Shown piece by piece: positions 23,974 through 33,396 of a stretch of 64,000 nt of DNA. The translations under genes were made by a program, and so were the position numbers. Source of the DNA: Saccharibacillus brassicae (GTDB taxonomy: Bacteria > Bacillota > Bacilli > Paenibacillales > Paenibacillaceae); contig NZ_CP041217.1 of the NCBI RefSeq assembly GCF_006542275.1, positions 4,218,501 to 4,282,500 of the forward strand, given 5' to 3'. The notes beneath the pieces are model-generated. The model was not told where the DNA came from. It worked only from the letters and a program-made list of their open reading frames with translations, and ran no database searches. Positions within the stretch are counted from its first letter, which is position 1. The number at the start of each line of letters is the position of its first letter.

Positions 23974-26337
23974 TTGAACGATAAAATATTCGAAATTTTA
24001 CAATATGCGAACATCTCGAACGCGCTGGCCGATCAGGCGCAGACGTCGCTCGGCAAAGAAGCGGCGCGCGCACTGAAGCCCGATACCGACCTGTCGTCGG
24101 TGCAGAAGCTGCTTCAGGCCACGCACGAAGCGTTCCACGTCGATCGCCTGAAAGGCTCGCCGCCGTTCGGCGGCATCGTCGATATCCGTCCGGCCGTGCA
24201 GCGCGCGCGGATCGGCGGCATGCTGAATCCGCACGAGCTGCTCGGCATCGCGACGACGCTGTACGGCTCGCGCCGCCTGCGCCGGTTCATCCAGACGCTG
24301 CACGAAGAGCATCCGGTCGAACTGCTCGACGGCCTGGCCGAGCTGATCTCCGATCAGAAAGAGCTGGAGCGCCTGATCAATTCGTGCATCGGCGATTCGG
24401 CCGAAGTATTGGATTCGGCCAGCCCGACGCTTGCGGCCGTCCGGCGCGAACTGCGCGGGGGCGAATCCCGCATCCGCGAGAAGCTGGAATCGATGATCCG
24501 TTCGTCGAGCGTCTCCAAGATGCTTCAGGACCAGCTCATCACGATTCGCGGCGACCGCTTCGTTATCCCGGTCAAGTCCGAATACCGCTCGCACTTCGGC
24601 GGCATCGTGCACGACCAATCGAGTTCCGGCGCGACGATGTTTATCGAGCCGGAAGCGATCGTGGCGATGAACAACAAGCTGCGCGAGACGAAGCTGCGCG
24701 AGACGCGCGAAGTCGAGATCATTTTGCAGAAGCTGACCGCCGCGGTCGGCGAACAGGCGGAATTGATCGCGTACGACGTCGACGTGCTGGCCCAGCTCGA
24801 CTTCATTTTCGCCAAGGGCCGTCTGGCCCACCGCATGAAAGCGACCGAGCCGACCGTCAACGACCGCGGGTATTTGCGTATCCGCAAAGGGCGCCATCCG
24901 CTGATCGATCCCAAACATGTCGTGCCGCTCGACGTCGAGCTCGGCGGGGAATTTTCCAGCATTATCGTGACCGGCCCCAACACGGGCGGCAAGACGGTCA
25001 CGCTCAAGACGATCGGCCTGCTCAGCCTGATGGCGATGTCCGGTCTGTTCGTACCGGCCGACGAAGGCTGCGAACTGTGCGTGTTCGACGCGATCTACGC
25101 GGACATCGGCGACGAGCAGAGCATCGAGCAGAGCCTCAGTACGTTTTCCAGCCATATGACGAACATCATTCGCATCCTGAAAGACATGACGCCGAAAAGT
25201 CTCGTCCTGCTCGATGAAGTGGGCGCGGGCACGGACCCGGCGGAAGGTTCGGCGCTTGCGATCGCCATCCTCGAATATATCCACCAGTTCAACTGCCGCA
25301 TGGTCGCGACGACCCACTACAGCGAACTCAAAGCGTACGCGTACGAGCGCGACGGCGTTATCAACGCCAGCATGGAGTTCGACGTGGCGACGCTGAGCCC
25401 GACCTACCGGCTGCTTGTCGGCGTGCCGGGACGAAGCAACGCGTTCGCGATCGCCGAGCGCCTCGGCCTGCCGGGCAAAATTCTCAGCTTTGCCCGCGGC
25501 GAAGTGAAGGAAGAAGACCTGCGCGTCGAGAACATGATCAGCGCGCTGGAAGAGAACCGGATCGGAGCCGAAGCCGAGCGCGAAGAAGCCGAACGGCTGC
25601 GCCGCGAGATCGAAGAGCTGCGGACGCGGCAGGAACGCGAACTGGAGAAGCAGGAATCCCAGCGCGACGCGAGACTCGAGAAAGCCGAGAACGAAGCGCG
25701 CGACATTATCGCCAAAGCCCGCAAGGAAGCCGACGAAGTCGTGTCCGAACTGCGCCGCCTGGCGATGGAAGAAGGCGCCTCGGTCAAGGAACACAAGCTG
25801 ATCGCGGCCCGCCGCCAGCTGGACGAAGCCGAACCGGCCACCCGCGTCAAAAAGAGCAAAAAGCCGTCCGGCGCCCAGGTATCGCAGAAGATCGAACCGG
25901 GCGACGAAGTGATTTTGGCGAACCTTGGCCAGCGCGGCCACGTGATCGAACTGGACGGCAAGGAAGCGATGGTCCAGCTCGGCATCATGAAGATGAAAGT
26001 GGCGCTGTCTTCGCTGGAGAAAGTGCAAAGCGCTCCGGTCACGGCGCCCAAGCAGAAGCCGGTGACGGCGGTCAAGCGCACGAAGGACGACAGCACCCGC
26101 TCCGAGCTCGATCTGCGCGGCGCGAACCTGGAAGAAGCGCTGATGGAAGCCGACCGCTTTATCGACGAAGCGTTTCTGTCGAACCTCGGCCAGGTGTATC
26201 TGATTCACGGCAAAGGCACGGGCGTGCTGCGCACCGGCATCCAGGAACATCTGCGCCGGCACAAACTGGTCAAGTCGTACCGGCTCGGCAATTATGGCGA
26301 GGGCGGCAACGGCGTCACCGTAGCCGAGCTCAAGTAA
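23974..26337 (+). CDS. mutS2: MutS2 (ribosome rescue ATPase/Smr protein)
   Basis: A 787-residue protein of normal length. Seen: MutS-like core domains (1-300), Walker A GPNTGGKT (about 336), Walker B LVLLDEVGAGTDP, ABC-type signature region (STFSSHMTNI), a coiled-coil clamp (about 520-640, rich in Glu/Arg), a KOW-like region and a C-terminal Smr domain (LDLRGANLEEAL, HGKGTGVLRTGI). MutS2 acts on collided ribosomes and has been linked to suppressing recombination. The start is TTG, with AAGGAG 11 bases upstream. The next gene follows after 25 bases. Confidence 0.96.
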   Translation: MNDKIFEILQYANISNALADQAQTSLGKEAARALKPDTDLSSVQKLLQATHEAFHVDRLKGSPPFGGIVDIRPAVQRARIGGMLNPHELLGIATTLYGSRRLRRFIQTLHEEHPVELLDGLAELISDQKELERLINSCIGDSAEVLDSASPTLAAVRRELRGGESRIREKLESMIRSSSVSKMLQDQLITIRGDRFVIPVKSEYRSHFGGIVHDQSSSGATMFIEPEAIVAMNNKLRETKLRETREVEIILQKLTAAVGEQAELIAYDVDVLAQLDFIFAKGRLAHRMKATEPTVNDRGYLRIRKGRHPLIDPKHVVPLDVELGGEFSSIIVTGPNTGGKTVTLKTIGLLSLMAMSGLFVPADEGCELCVFDAIYADIGDEQSIEQSLSTFSSHMTNIIRILKDMTPKSLVLLDEVGAGTDPAEGSALAIAILEYIHQFNCRMVATTHYSELKAYAYERDGVINASMEFDVATLSPTYRLLVGVPGRSNAFAIAERLGLPGKILSFARGEVKEEDLRVENMISALEENRIGAEAEREEAERLRREIEELRTRQERELEKQESQRDARLEKAENEARDIIAKARKEADEVVSELRRLAMEEGASVKEHKLIAARRQLDEAEPATRVKKSKKPSGAQVSQKIEPGDEVILANLGQRGHVIELDGKEAMVQLGIMKMKVALSSLEKVQSAPVTAPKQKPVTAVKRTKDDSTRSELDLRGANLEEALMEADRFIDEAFLSNLGQVYLIHGKGTGVLRTGIQEHLRRHKLVKSYRLGNYGEGGNGVTVAELK

Positions 26338-26362
26338 CGGACAGGGCGGAGGCGGAACGCGC

Positions 26363-26782
26363 ATGAATACGGTAATCGATGCTATGCTGGCGACTCCGAT
26401 GGGAGCGGCCGTGGCCTACTTTTCGGTCGCGGTGCTGGAGTTGGTCGTTTTTCTGTCCATTTTCGAAGTCGTCACCCGCTACAAGTGCTGGGACGAGATC
26501 CGCAAAGGCAACGTGGCGGTCGCCATGGCAACCGGCGGCAAAATTTTCGGCATCTGCAACATCCTGCGCTTCTGTATCGAATCCGGCTCCAGCATCTACG
26601 AGAGCATGCTGTGGTCGCTGGTCGGGTTCGTGCTGCTGATGGTCGCTTATTTCCTGTTCGAGTTCATCACTCCGTTTTTCAAGGTGGATGAAGAGATCGG
26701 ACGGGATAACCGGGCGGTCGGCTTGATCTCGATGATCTTGTCGATCTCGCTGTCGTATGTGATCGGCGTCTCGGTCTTGTAA
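26363..26782 (+). CDS. DUF350 membrane protein
   Basis: 139 residues with four hydrophobic helices (about 15-38, 58-72, 80-105, 118-138) and the layout of the DUF350/UPF0719 family, including the conserved NVAVAMATGGKIFGI segment. Function unknown. It follows mutS2 by 25 bases with GGGCGGAGGCGGA as ribosome binding region and is probably co-transcribed. Confidence 0.8.
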   Translation: MNTVIDAMLATPMGAAVAYFSVAVLELVVFLSIFEVVTRYKCWDEIRKGNVAVAMATGGKIFGICNILRFCIESGSSIYESMLWSLVGFVLLMVAYFLFEFITPFFKVDEEIGRDNRAVGLISMILSISLSYVIGVSVL

Positions 26783-26900
26783 AAAGATCCTGCAAAAAGG
26801 TCTTGTAACAAGGTTCCCACAAAAGAGTGCCGATGCGCGGATGCCGGGAGACGGCGTCCGCGGCGGCCCTTGCCGAAAATCAAAATCCCGCGTCACGCGC

Positions 26901-26933
26901 AAAACCCCCGCTCCTTACGGAAGCGGGGGTTTT
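26901..26933 (+). terminator. Terminator after the mutS2 operon
   Basis: AAAACCCCCGCT pairs perfectly with AGCGGGGGTTTT around a 9-base loop. It is symmetric and may work both ways. Confidence 0.85.
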
Positions 26934-27111
26934 GGCATGCCGTGGTGTGGCGCATCCGCGCGGAGCGCTTTTTGGAACGCCGGCGGTATGCTCGGATTGG
27001 CGGCGAACGGTAGCAGAACCGGTTTTTTTGGGGTAAGATGAGGTACAACAAGGTTTGCAAGGAGTACCGAACGATTTATTATCAAGTGAAATCGATCTGG
27101 AGGCATGCGTA

Positions 27112-27612
27112 GTGAAAGAAACGAACAAGCTCAAACTGGATATTCTCGAACTGTTGGAAGAGGACGCGCGGCGTACGCCGCAGCTGCTGTCCACCATGCT
27201 GAACGTGCCGGAGGAAGAAGTGCGCGAAGCGGTGGCCGAACTCGAAGGGGACCGCGTCATCGTCAAATACGCGACCGTCGTCAACGAGAGCAAAGTCAAC
27301 GACGAGAAAGTGACCGCGCTGATCGAAGTACAGATTACGCCGGAGCGGGGCCGCGGATTCGAAGGGATCGCCGAGCGGATCTATTTGTACCCGCAGGTCA
27401 AATCGGTCTTCCTCATGTCCGGCGCCTACGACCTGCTCGTCGAAGTGGACGGCCTGAGCCTCAAGGAAGTAGCCAGCTTCGTCTCCGACAAGCTTTCGCC
27501 GATCGAATCCGTCCTGTCGACCAAAACGCATTTTATTCTCAAAAAATACAAGCAGAACGGCATCATTTTCGAGGAACACGAAGAAGACCGCCGTCTGATG
27601 ATCTCGCCGTAA
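27112..27612 (+). CDS. Lrp/AsnC-family regulator
   Basis: 166 residues: an N-terminal winged helix (KLKLDILELLEEDARRTPQLLSTML, about 6-65) and a C-terminal RAM-type ligand-binding domain (EVQITPERGRGFEGIAERIYLYPQVKSVFLMSGAYDLLVEV). The start is GTG at 27112, chosen because GGAGG lies 8 bases upstream; the longer frame from 27055 has no comparable site. It is 10 bases before an aminotransferase gene and probably regulates it in response to an amino acid, as is common for this pair. The extended basic tail past the RAM domain is slightly longer than in classic Lrp. Confidence 0.88.
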   Translation: MKETNKLKLDILELLEEDARRTPQLLSTMLNVPEEEVREAVAELEGDRVIVKYATVVNESKVNDEKVTALIEVQITPERGRGFEGIAERIYLYPQVKSVFLMSGAYDLLVEVDGLSLKEVASFVSDKLSPIESVLSTKTHFILKKYKQNGIIFEEHEEDRRLMISP

Positions 27613-27622
27613 AGGATGCGAA

Positions 27623-28870
27623 ATGATGATTACTAACCGGGAACTGAACGATAAAGGAAGCCTGCTTCAACCTTCCGACTCCGAACAAGGTTCGATGGAA
27701 CGCTATCTGTCGCCGCTTGTGCGCGATATCAAGCCTTCGGGCATCCGCAAGTTTTTCGATCTCGTGAGCGCGAGCAAAGACATCATTACGCTCGGCGTGG
27801 GCGAACCCGATTTCGTGACGCCGTGGCATGTGCGCGAAGCGTGCGTCTATTCGCTGGAGCGCGGCTACACGCGTTACACGTCGAACGCCGGCATGATCGA
27901 GCTGCGCGAAGCGATCGCGTCTTATCTGGACAGCTCGTTCGGCACTTCGTACGATCCGGAAAAAGAAGTGCTTGTCACGGTCGGCGGCAGCGAAGCGATC
28001 GATCTGGCGCTGCGGGCGCTGATCCGTCCGGGCGACGAAGTGCTCGTGCCGGAGCCGTGCTACATCTCGTATTCGCCGATCACTTCGATCGGGGGCGGGA
28101 TTCCGGTCGGCATCGAGACGTTTGCCAAAGACGGCTTCAAGCTGACGGCCGAAGCGCTCGAAGCGAGCATCACGCCGAAGTCCAAAGTGCTTATTTTGTG
28201 CTACCCGAGCAACCCGACCGGAGCGACGATGACGGCCGAAGACTGGCTGCCGATCGCCAAAGTGGTCGAAAAGCACGATCTGATCGTGATCTCCGACGAA
28301 ATTTATGCCGAACTCAGCTACGGACAAGGCAAGCACGCAAGTTTCGCCGCCGCTCCGGGCATGAAAGACCGGACGATTCTCGTCAGCGGCTTCTCCAAAG
28401 CGTTCGCGATGACCGGCTGGCGGATGGGTTATGCCTGCGGACACCCGGAACTGATCTCGGCCATGCTCAAGATTCACCAGTATACGGTGATGTGCGCGCC
28501 GGTCATGGGCCAGGTTGCGGCGCTTGAAGCGCTGACGAACGGGCTGGGCGAAAAAGACAAAATGGTCGAATCGTACAACCGCCGCCGCCGGCTTGTCGTA
28601 CAGGGACTGCGCGACGCGGGACTCGACTGCCACGAACCGGAAGGCGCGTTCTACGCGTTCCCGAGCATCCAGTCTACCGGATTGACGTCGGAGACGTTCG
28701 CCCAGCGCCTGCTCGTCGAAGAAAAAGTGGCCGCGGTGCCGGGCGACGTGTTCGGTCTGGGCGGCGAAGGGTTCCTGCGCTGTTCCTACGCGACTTCGGT
28801 TGCGCAGCTGAACGAAGCGATGGACCGGATCGGCCAATTCGTGTACAAAGTCAAGCGCGAAGGCGCTTAA
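27623..28870 (+). CDS. PLP-dependent aminotransferase, class I/II
   Basis: A 415-residue fold-type I aminotransferase. Seen: GVGEPDFVTPWHV, YTSNAGMIELREAIA, VGGSEAIDLALRAL, CYPSNPTGATM, SDEIYAELSY and the PLP lysine in SGFSKAFAMTGWRMGY. It would transfer amino groups to a 2-oxo acid; aspartate/alanine/aromatic specificity cannot be settled by eye. The N-terminal 25 residues before MERYLSPLVRD are poorly conserved-looking, so an internal start is possible, but AAAGGATG favours 27623. Partner of the Lrp-type regulator directly upstream. Confidence 0.92.
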   Translation: MMITNRELNDKGSLLQPSDSEQGSMERYLSPLVRDIKPSGIRKFFDLVSASKDIITLGVGEPDFVTPWHVREACVYSLERGYTRYTSNAGMIELREAIASYLDSSFGTSYDPEKEVLVTVGGSEAIDLALRALIRPGDEVLVPEPCYISYSPITSIGGGIPVGIETFAKDGFKLTAEALEASITPKSKVLILCYPSNPTGATMTAEDWLPIAKVVEKHDLIVISDEIYAELSYGQGKHASFAAAPGMKDRTILVSGFSKAFAMTGWRMGYACGHPELISAMLKIHQYTVMCAPVMGQVAALEALTNGLGEKDKMVESYNRRRRLVVQGLRDAGLDCHEPEGAFYAFPSIQSTGLTSETFAQRLLVEEKVAAVPGDVFGLGGEGFLRCSYATSVAQLNEAMDRIGQFVYKVKREGA

Positions 28871-28923
28871 TGCAAATTGGGTTAAAATCCAAAAAAAAGA
28901 GATATTACTCCCTCTTGAATAAG

Positions 28924-28952
28924 TTGATTTTAATGGATACCTTCTATATAAT
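28924..28952 (+). promoter_or_regulatory. Promoter of the Spo0E-like gene
   Basis: TTGATT (28924-28929), 17 bases, then a perfect TATAAT (28947-28952). An AT-rich island in a GC-rich region. Confidence 0.8.
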
Positions 28953-28991
28953 GGGTAATCAAACCAGGTGATTTTTCAAGGGGGAATCTTT

Positions 28992-29240
28992 TTGTCTGCC
29001 GCTTCGTTTCATACACCGAGGCATGGACAACGTTCTGCAAGACCGCATATGCAGCACGGGGCTCACGCTTCCGGCGCCATGGCGGAACGCGAGCTTTTCC
29101 TGCAGGAAGAGATACGCATTCTGCGCGCCCAAATGGAAGAAACATTCGGCCGCGAACAGTCGTTCACCGCTGTGAACGTCGTCGAAATCAGCAGTCGGCT
29201 CGACCTCAAAATCAACGAATACATGCAGCTCGTCCGCTGA
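28992..29240 (+). CDS. Spo0E-like aspartyl-phosphate phosphatase
   Basis: 82 residues. The C-terminal half (LFLQEEIRILRAQM ... NVVEISSRLDLKINEYM) has the spacing of Spo0E-family phosphatases, which remove phosphate from Spo0A and delay sporulation; the usual S-x-x-LD core reads SSRLD. The N-terminal 30 residues, rich in His/Arg/Gln, are not conserved in the family. The start is TTG at 28992 with AAGGGGGAA 5-6 bases upstream; a shorter version starting at the internal ATG before AERELFLQ is also possible. Single gene with its own strong promoter and terminator. Confidence 0.78.
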   Translation: MSAASFHTPRHGQRSARPHMQHGAHASGAMAERELFLQEEIRILRAQMEETFGREQSFTAVNVVEISSRLDLKINEYMQLVR

Positions 29241-29319
29241 CGCCGTCTTTTTCGGACTTCAAGCGCGCGGAACGATTTCTGCATTCACTCCCGAAACGAT
29301 CGATCGATCGGCCCGACAA

Positions 29320-29353
29320 GGAAGAGCCCGCCCAGCGGAAGCTCTTCCTTTTT
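29320..29353 (+). terminator. Terminator after the Spo0E-like gene
   Basis: GGAAGAGC pairs with GCTCTTCC around a 13-base loop, followed by five T. Confidence 0.9.
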
Positions 29354-29475
29354 GCGTGGGAGCGCGGACAGGCAGGCACGGAAATGCTTGAGGCAAAAGA
29401 GTATGATATATTGGTTAAAGCACCACTTCGATTACGGGCGCGCGCGCCCAGGGAAACGTCCAAGGAGGAGTAAGA

Positions 29476-30018
29476 GTGAAACGGAAAAAAATGGGGATCT
29501 GGATGCTGCTGATCGCTTCGATCCTGATGCTGGCCGGATGCGGCAAAGAAGACGGCGTTCTGATCTTTATGTCGGACAAAGCTTCATCGAGCCGCGAAGG
29601 AATCGACGTCATTCAAGAAAAATTGAACGCCGACGTTCCGGATTTGAAAGCGGAGTTCAATTATTCGCCGATGTTCGATTTGCAAAAAGTGTTGGTGGAA
29701 TACGCCGCGGGAGGCAATTCGATCGTCATTCTTCCCGAGGATTCGATTAAAATTTACGGCAAGGACGGCGCCCACGTCGTGCTCGACGATTACTTCGACC
29801 AGGCCGATTATCCGGACGGCGTATTCGAAAGCGGCGTGCTCAAAGACGGAGACCGCGACGCCACGCTCGAAAAGCATCTGTTCGGGATTCCGGTCAAAGA
29901 CATGAAGATGTTCCAGGATGCCGGTTACACGCCCGACGGCATGCTCGCCTGCGTGCTGATCAACGCGCCCGACAAGGACGCGGCGATCAAAGTGCTGCAG
30001 AAGCTTGCCGAAGGTTAA
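29476..30018 (+). CDS. Putative lipoprotein
   Basis: 180 residues with a lipoprotein signal: Lys/Arg start, hydrophobic core and lipobox LAGC (Cys about residue 22). The mature part is acidic and mixed alpha/beta in look (IVILPEDSIKIYGKDG, VFESGVLKDGD). The start is GTG after AAGGAGGAGTAAGA. I do not recognise the family. It would be anchored to the outer face of the membrane. The gap of 64 bases to the adenosyltransferase gene allows co-transcription but gives no functional hint. Confidence 0.8.
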   Translation: MKRKKMGIWMLLIASILMLAGCGKEDGVLIFMSDKASSSREGIDVIQEKLNADVPDLKAEFNYSPMFDLQKVLVEYAAGGNSIVILPEDSIKIYGKDGAHVVLDDYFDQADYPDGVFESGVLKDGDRDATLEKHLFGIPVKDMKMFQDAGYTPDGMLACVLINAPDKDAAIKVLQKLAEG

Positions 30019-30082
30019 GCCGCAGCCGCGTGACCGACGCAAGACGACATCACCGGCAGACAGCCGAAGGGAGGACGCGACC

Positions 30083-30688
30083 ATGCGCATTTATACGAAG
30101 ACCGGAGACGAAGGACAGACGTCCGTAATTGGGGGACGGGTACGCAAAGACGATGCGCGGGTAGAAGCCTACGGCACAATCGACGAGCTGAACAGCTTCG
30201 TCGGCCAGGCGGCGGCGCTGCTGCACGACGACCGGTTCAAAGATCTGCGCGAACAGCTGGCCGTCGTCGGCCAGGAACTGTTCGACTGCGGTTCCGACCT
30301 GGCGTATACGCCCGCGAAGCAGCAGCCTTACAAGACGCATCCGGCGATGACGGAGCGTCTGGAGACGTGGATCGACAAGCTTGAAGCGAACAATCCGCCG
30401 CTCGAACGCTTTATTCTGCCGGGCGGAAGTCCGCCGGCCGCTCTGCTGCACGTCTGCCGCACCGTATGCAGACGTGCGGAGCGCCGCGCCGTTACGCTGT
30501 CCGACGAAGCGGAAGTCAATCCGGAAGTGCTCAAGTACCTCAACCGGCTGTCGGATTACTTTTTCAGCGCCGCGCGTGCTGCCAATCTCAAGCTGCGGGT
30601 CGACGACGTGGAGTACGTGCGCGGCGCCCGGGTCTTTTCCGGCGGCGAAGAACCGGATCGTCAAACTGAACAAAAGCAGGGTGAATGA
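30083..30688 (+). CDS. ATP:cob(I)alamin adenosyltransferase, PduO type
   Basis: 201 residues. Seen: N-terminal ATP-binding TKTGDEGQTSVIGG, the core EAYGTIDELNSFVGQA, and FILPGGSPPAALLHVCRTVCRRAERR, all diagnostic of PduO-type enzymes that make adenosylcobalamin. ATG at 30083 follows AAGGGAGG; the upstream in-frame extension from 30005 lacks such a site and any family resemblance. Its stop overlaps the rluA-type start by 4 bases. Confidence 0.93.
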   Translation: MRIYTKTGDEGQTSVIGGRVRKDDARVEAYGTIDELNSFVGQAAALLHDDRFKDLREQLAVVGQELFDCGSDLAYTPAKQQPYKTHPAMTERLETWIDKLEANNPPLERFILPGGSPPAALLHVCRTVCRRAERRAVTLSDEAEVNPEVLKYLNRLSDYFFSAARAANLKLRVDDVEYVRGARVFSGGEEPDRQTEQKQGE

Positions 30689-31818
30689 AGATCGAACCGA
30701 CAACAAACAGCCCAACACCCAAACAACCGATACCCAAACGAACGATACAACACGAACAGGTAGAGAATAGGTCGCAGGGCCGTGAATTTCCGCAGGAAAA
30801 AGGCATCGAACCGGAACTCGGCTATTACGATCCGATCGTGTACGTCGTGACCGAACGGGAGAACGGCTGGACGCTCAAGACGCTGCTGCACAACCGGCTC
30901 GGCGTCTCGCGCAAGCTGACTTCCCGGCTCAAAATGACCGAACGCGGCATTACGCTGAACGGCGAAAGGGTCTATATCAGCGTCCATGTCCGGGCCGGCG
31001 ATCTCGTCGAGCTGCGGATGGAACGCGAAATATCGGACGATATTTTGCCGGAAGAGATGCCGCTCGATATTCTGTACGAAGACCGCGATCTGCTGATCGT
31101 GAACAAAGCGGCCGGCGTCATCGTCCATCCGACGCAGGGCCATTACACCGGCACGCTGGCCAACGGCGTCGTATGGCATTGGCGGGATCGCGGCGAACAG
31201 GTGCGGTTTCGCCCGGTGCACCGGCTGGACCGCGAGACGTCCGGCGTGCTGGCTATCGCCAAAAATCCGTACGTGCACCAGCATATTTCCGAGCAGATGA
31301 TCGCCGGTACCGTCGACAAGACGTACCGCGCGATCGTGCACGGCTGCCCGCAGCCGGAATCGGGCCGGATCGAAGGTCCGATCGACCGCGATCCGGAGAA
31401 TCCGCATGTGCGGATCGTGACGCCGGGCGGCTACGCGGCGGCTACCCGCTACCGCACGCTGGAACGGTATGACGCGCAGCGCGCTTCGCTGGTCGAGCTG
31501 GAGCTCGAAAGCGGGCGCACGCATCAGATCCGCGTCCATATGACGCATGCCGGCTGTCCGCTTATCGGAGATACTATGTATAAATATACATCCGCTGATC
31601 CGCTGAGCGAGCCGCAGCTGCTGCAGGCGCAGCTTCTCGATACGTGGATCGACCGTCAGGCGCTGCACGCGTTCCGGCTGTCTTTCGTTCATCCGGGCAC
31701 GCGGGAGCGGATGACGTTCGAAGCTCCTTTTCCGCCGGATCTGGAAGAGTTGGAACGCCGATTGAACAGCGGGCAGTCCGCGGAGACGGATGCCCAGTCA
31801 CTCAAGAAAGAGATGTGA
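30685..31818 (+). CDS. RluA-family pseudouridine synthase
   Basis: 377 residues. After a 45-residue Pro/Gln/Thr-rich start comes an S4-like RNA-binding region (LLHNRLGVSRKLTSRLK) and the synthase domain with catalytic Asp in HRLDRETSGVL (about residue 181), DKTYRAIVHG and GRTHQIRVHMTHAG. It modifies uridines in rRNA or tRNA. Translation is coupled to the adenosyltransferase gene by an ATGA overlap. The low-complexity N-terminus comes from short ACCCAAACAACC-like repeats. Confidence 0.92.
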   Translation: MKIEPTTNSPTPKQPIPKRTIQHEQVENRSQGREFPQEKGIEPELGYYDPIVYVVTERENGWTLKTLLHNRLGVSRKLTSRLKMTERGITLNGERVYISVHVRAGDLVELRMEREISDDILPEEMPLDILYEDRDLLIVNKAAGVIVHPTQGHYTGTLANGVVWHWRDRGEQVRFRPVHRLDRETSGVLAIAKNPYVHQHISEQMIAGTVDKTYRAIVHGCPQPESGRIEGPIDRDPENPHVRIVTPGGYAAATRYRTLERYDAQRASLVELELESGRTHQIRVHMTHAGCPLIGDTMYKYTSADPLSEPQLLQAQLLDTWIDRQALHAFRLSFVHPGTRERMTFEAPFPPDLEELERRLNSGQSAETDAQSLKKEM

Positions 31819-31827
31819 ATCGTACCG

Positions 31828-32205
31828 ATGACTTCGCTTAAAGTGTATCATTACGCCAAATGCAGCACATGCCGCAATGCGATCAAATGGCTGCAAAACG
31901 AAGGGCGGGAGCTGGAACTGATTCCGATCAACGAACAGCCGCCGTCCAAGTCCGAAATGCTCGACCTGATCGCACGCAGCGGCCTGGATTCCAAAAAGTT
32001 TTTTAACGTAAGCGGGGAAGTGTACAAATCGCTTGGACTCAAAGACAAGCTGGCCGACCTTGGCGAAGAAGAACGCGCCGAGCTGCTGGCTTCGAACGGC
32101 ATGCTGATCAAGCGTCCGGTCGTCACCGACGGCGAAAGCGTGACAGTCGGCTTCAAGCCGGAGCTGTACGCACAAAGCTGGAGCCAAAAGGAGGAGCAGG
32201 CATGA
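31828..32205 (+). CDS. ArsC/Spx-family thioredoxin-fold protein
   Basis: 125 residues with the N-terminal motif CSTC (Cys12, Cys15) and the C-terminal MLIKRPVVTD motif of the ArsC/YffB family. It resembles YffB-like reductases more than the regulator Spx. Arsenate reduction is not implied: no ars genes are nearby. It is 9 bases after the pseudouridine synthase and overlaps ypcP by 4 bases (ATGA). Confidence 0.87.
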   Translation: MTSLKVYHYAKCSTCRNAIKWLQNEGRELELIPINEQPPSKSEMLDLIARSGLDSKKFFNVSGEVYKSLGLKDKLADLGEEERAELLASNGMLIKRPVVTDGESVTVGFKPELYAQSWSQKEEQA

Positions 32206-33134
32206 GCGAACACGGTGGCATCGAAAGCCTTCCGCAAAACGTCCTCGCGCGCAAGCCGACGCTGATGCTGGTCGACGGCATGGCGCTGCTGTTCCGCGCG
32301 TACTACGCGACGGCGCTCAAAGGGTATATCCGCCGCACCGAAGCGGGCGTACCGACGAACGGCATCTACGGATTCGTCCGCTATATGTGGGACGCGATCC
32401 GGCAGTTCGACCCGACGCACGTCGCCTGCTGCTGGGATATGGGCGGCCGCACGTTCCGCACCGAGCAGTTCGAATCGTACAAAGGCAACCGCTCCGCCGC
32501 GCCCGACGATCTTATTCCGCAGTTCGATCTCGTCAAGGATGTCGTCGCGGCGATGGACATTCCGAATATCGGCATGCCGGGCTACGAAGCGGACGATTGT
32601 ATCGGCACGATCGCCAAGCGCTGCGCGCGCGAGCAGAACATGGACGTCCAGATTTTGTCGGGCGATAACGACATGCTGCAGCTGACCGAAGACCGGATCA
32701 AAGTCATTATTATGAAAAAAGGCTATGGCAACTATCAAGTGTACACGCCGGAATTCCTGATGGAAGAAAAAGGGCTCAAGCCTTCGCAGATCATCGACAT
32801 GAAAGGCCTCATGGGCGACGCCAGCGACAATTATCCGGGCGTCAAAGGCATCGGCGAAAAAACGGCGATCAAGCTTGTCCAGGAATTCGACGATATCGAC
32901 GGCATCCTCGCCAATCTGGACAAACTGACGAAGTCTGTCCGCGCCAAGATCGAGAACGATCTCGATATGCTGCACATGTCCCGTTCCCTCGCCGAGATCC
33001 ACTGCGAAGTGCCGGTCGAATGCCCGATCGATCTGTGCGAATTCCGGATCGACGACGCGAAAGTGTCGGCGAAGTTCGCGGAGCTTGAGATAAGCAGTCT
33101 GGGCAAGATGATGGGGACGGACGTATTTGGGTGA
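32202..33134 (+). CDS. ypcP: 5'-3' exonuclease (PolA N-domain-like)
   Basis: A 310-residue stand-alone flap/5'-nuclease homologous to the N-terminal domain of DNA polymerase I. Metal-binding acidic motifs are visible: LVDGMALLFRAYYA, YEADDCIGTIA, SGDNDMLQL and GLMGDASDNYPGVKGIGEKTA (helix-hairpin-helix). It probably helps RNA-primer removal and repair. Last gene of the chain starting at the lipoprotein or adenosyltransferase; followed by a 569-base gap with repeats. Confidence 0.92.
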   Translation: MSEHGGIESLPQNVLARKPTLMLVDGMALLFRAYYATALKGYIRRTEAGVPTNGIYGFVRYMWDAIRQFDPTHVACCWDMGGRTFRTEQFESYKGNRSAAPDDLIPQFDLVKDVVAAMDIPNIGMPGYEADDCIGTIAKRCAREQNMDVQILSGDNDMLQLTEDRIKVIIMKKGYGNYQVYTPEFLMEEKGLKPSQIIDMKGLMGDASDNYPGVKGIGEKTAIKLVQEFDDIDGILANLDKLTKSVRAKIENDLDMLHMSRSLAEIHCEVPVECPIDLCEFRIDDAKVSAKFAELEISSLGKMMGTDVFG

Positions 33135-33239
33135 GGGGGTTGGAGAGGCGGCTGAGGTTGGGGAAGCTGGGAGCGCTGTTTGTGCTGGAGGCGCTGTTTG
33201 CGTTGGAGGCGCTCCGGGTGGAAGAAGCTTCGATCGCCG

Positions 33240-33300
33240 CTAAAATCCGATTCCCCCTGATTGAAGAAAAAGCAGCTTGGGGAAGGGAATCGGATTTTAG
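33240..33300. repeat. 16-bp perfect inverted repeat
   Basis: CTAAAATCCGATTCCC (33240-33255) and its exact reverse complement (33285-33300), 29 bases apart. It lies in the gap after ypcP, where short open frames on both strands look like chance. No T tract follows, so it is not a typical terminator. It may be a dispersed intergenic palindrome or a small mobile repeat; other copies were not seen in this window. Confidence 0.7.
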
Positions 33301-33396
33301 ATGCGAACGCTGTCGCTTCTCAGCCTTTCTTCCACCCTTCGCTGCTGCTGCGCTCGCCGGGGACAGCCTCTCTCCTTTTTTGGGGGAGGGGAAGGG

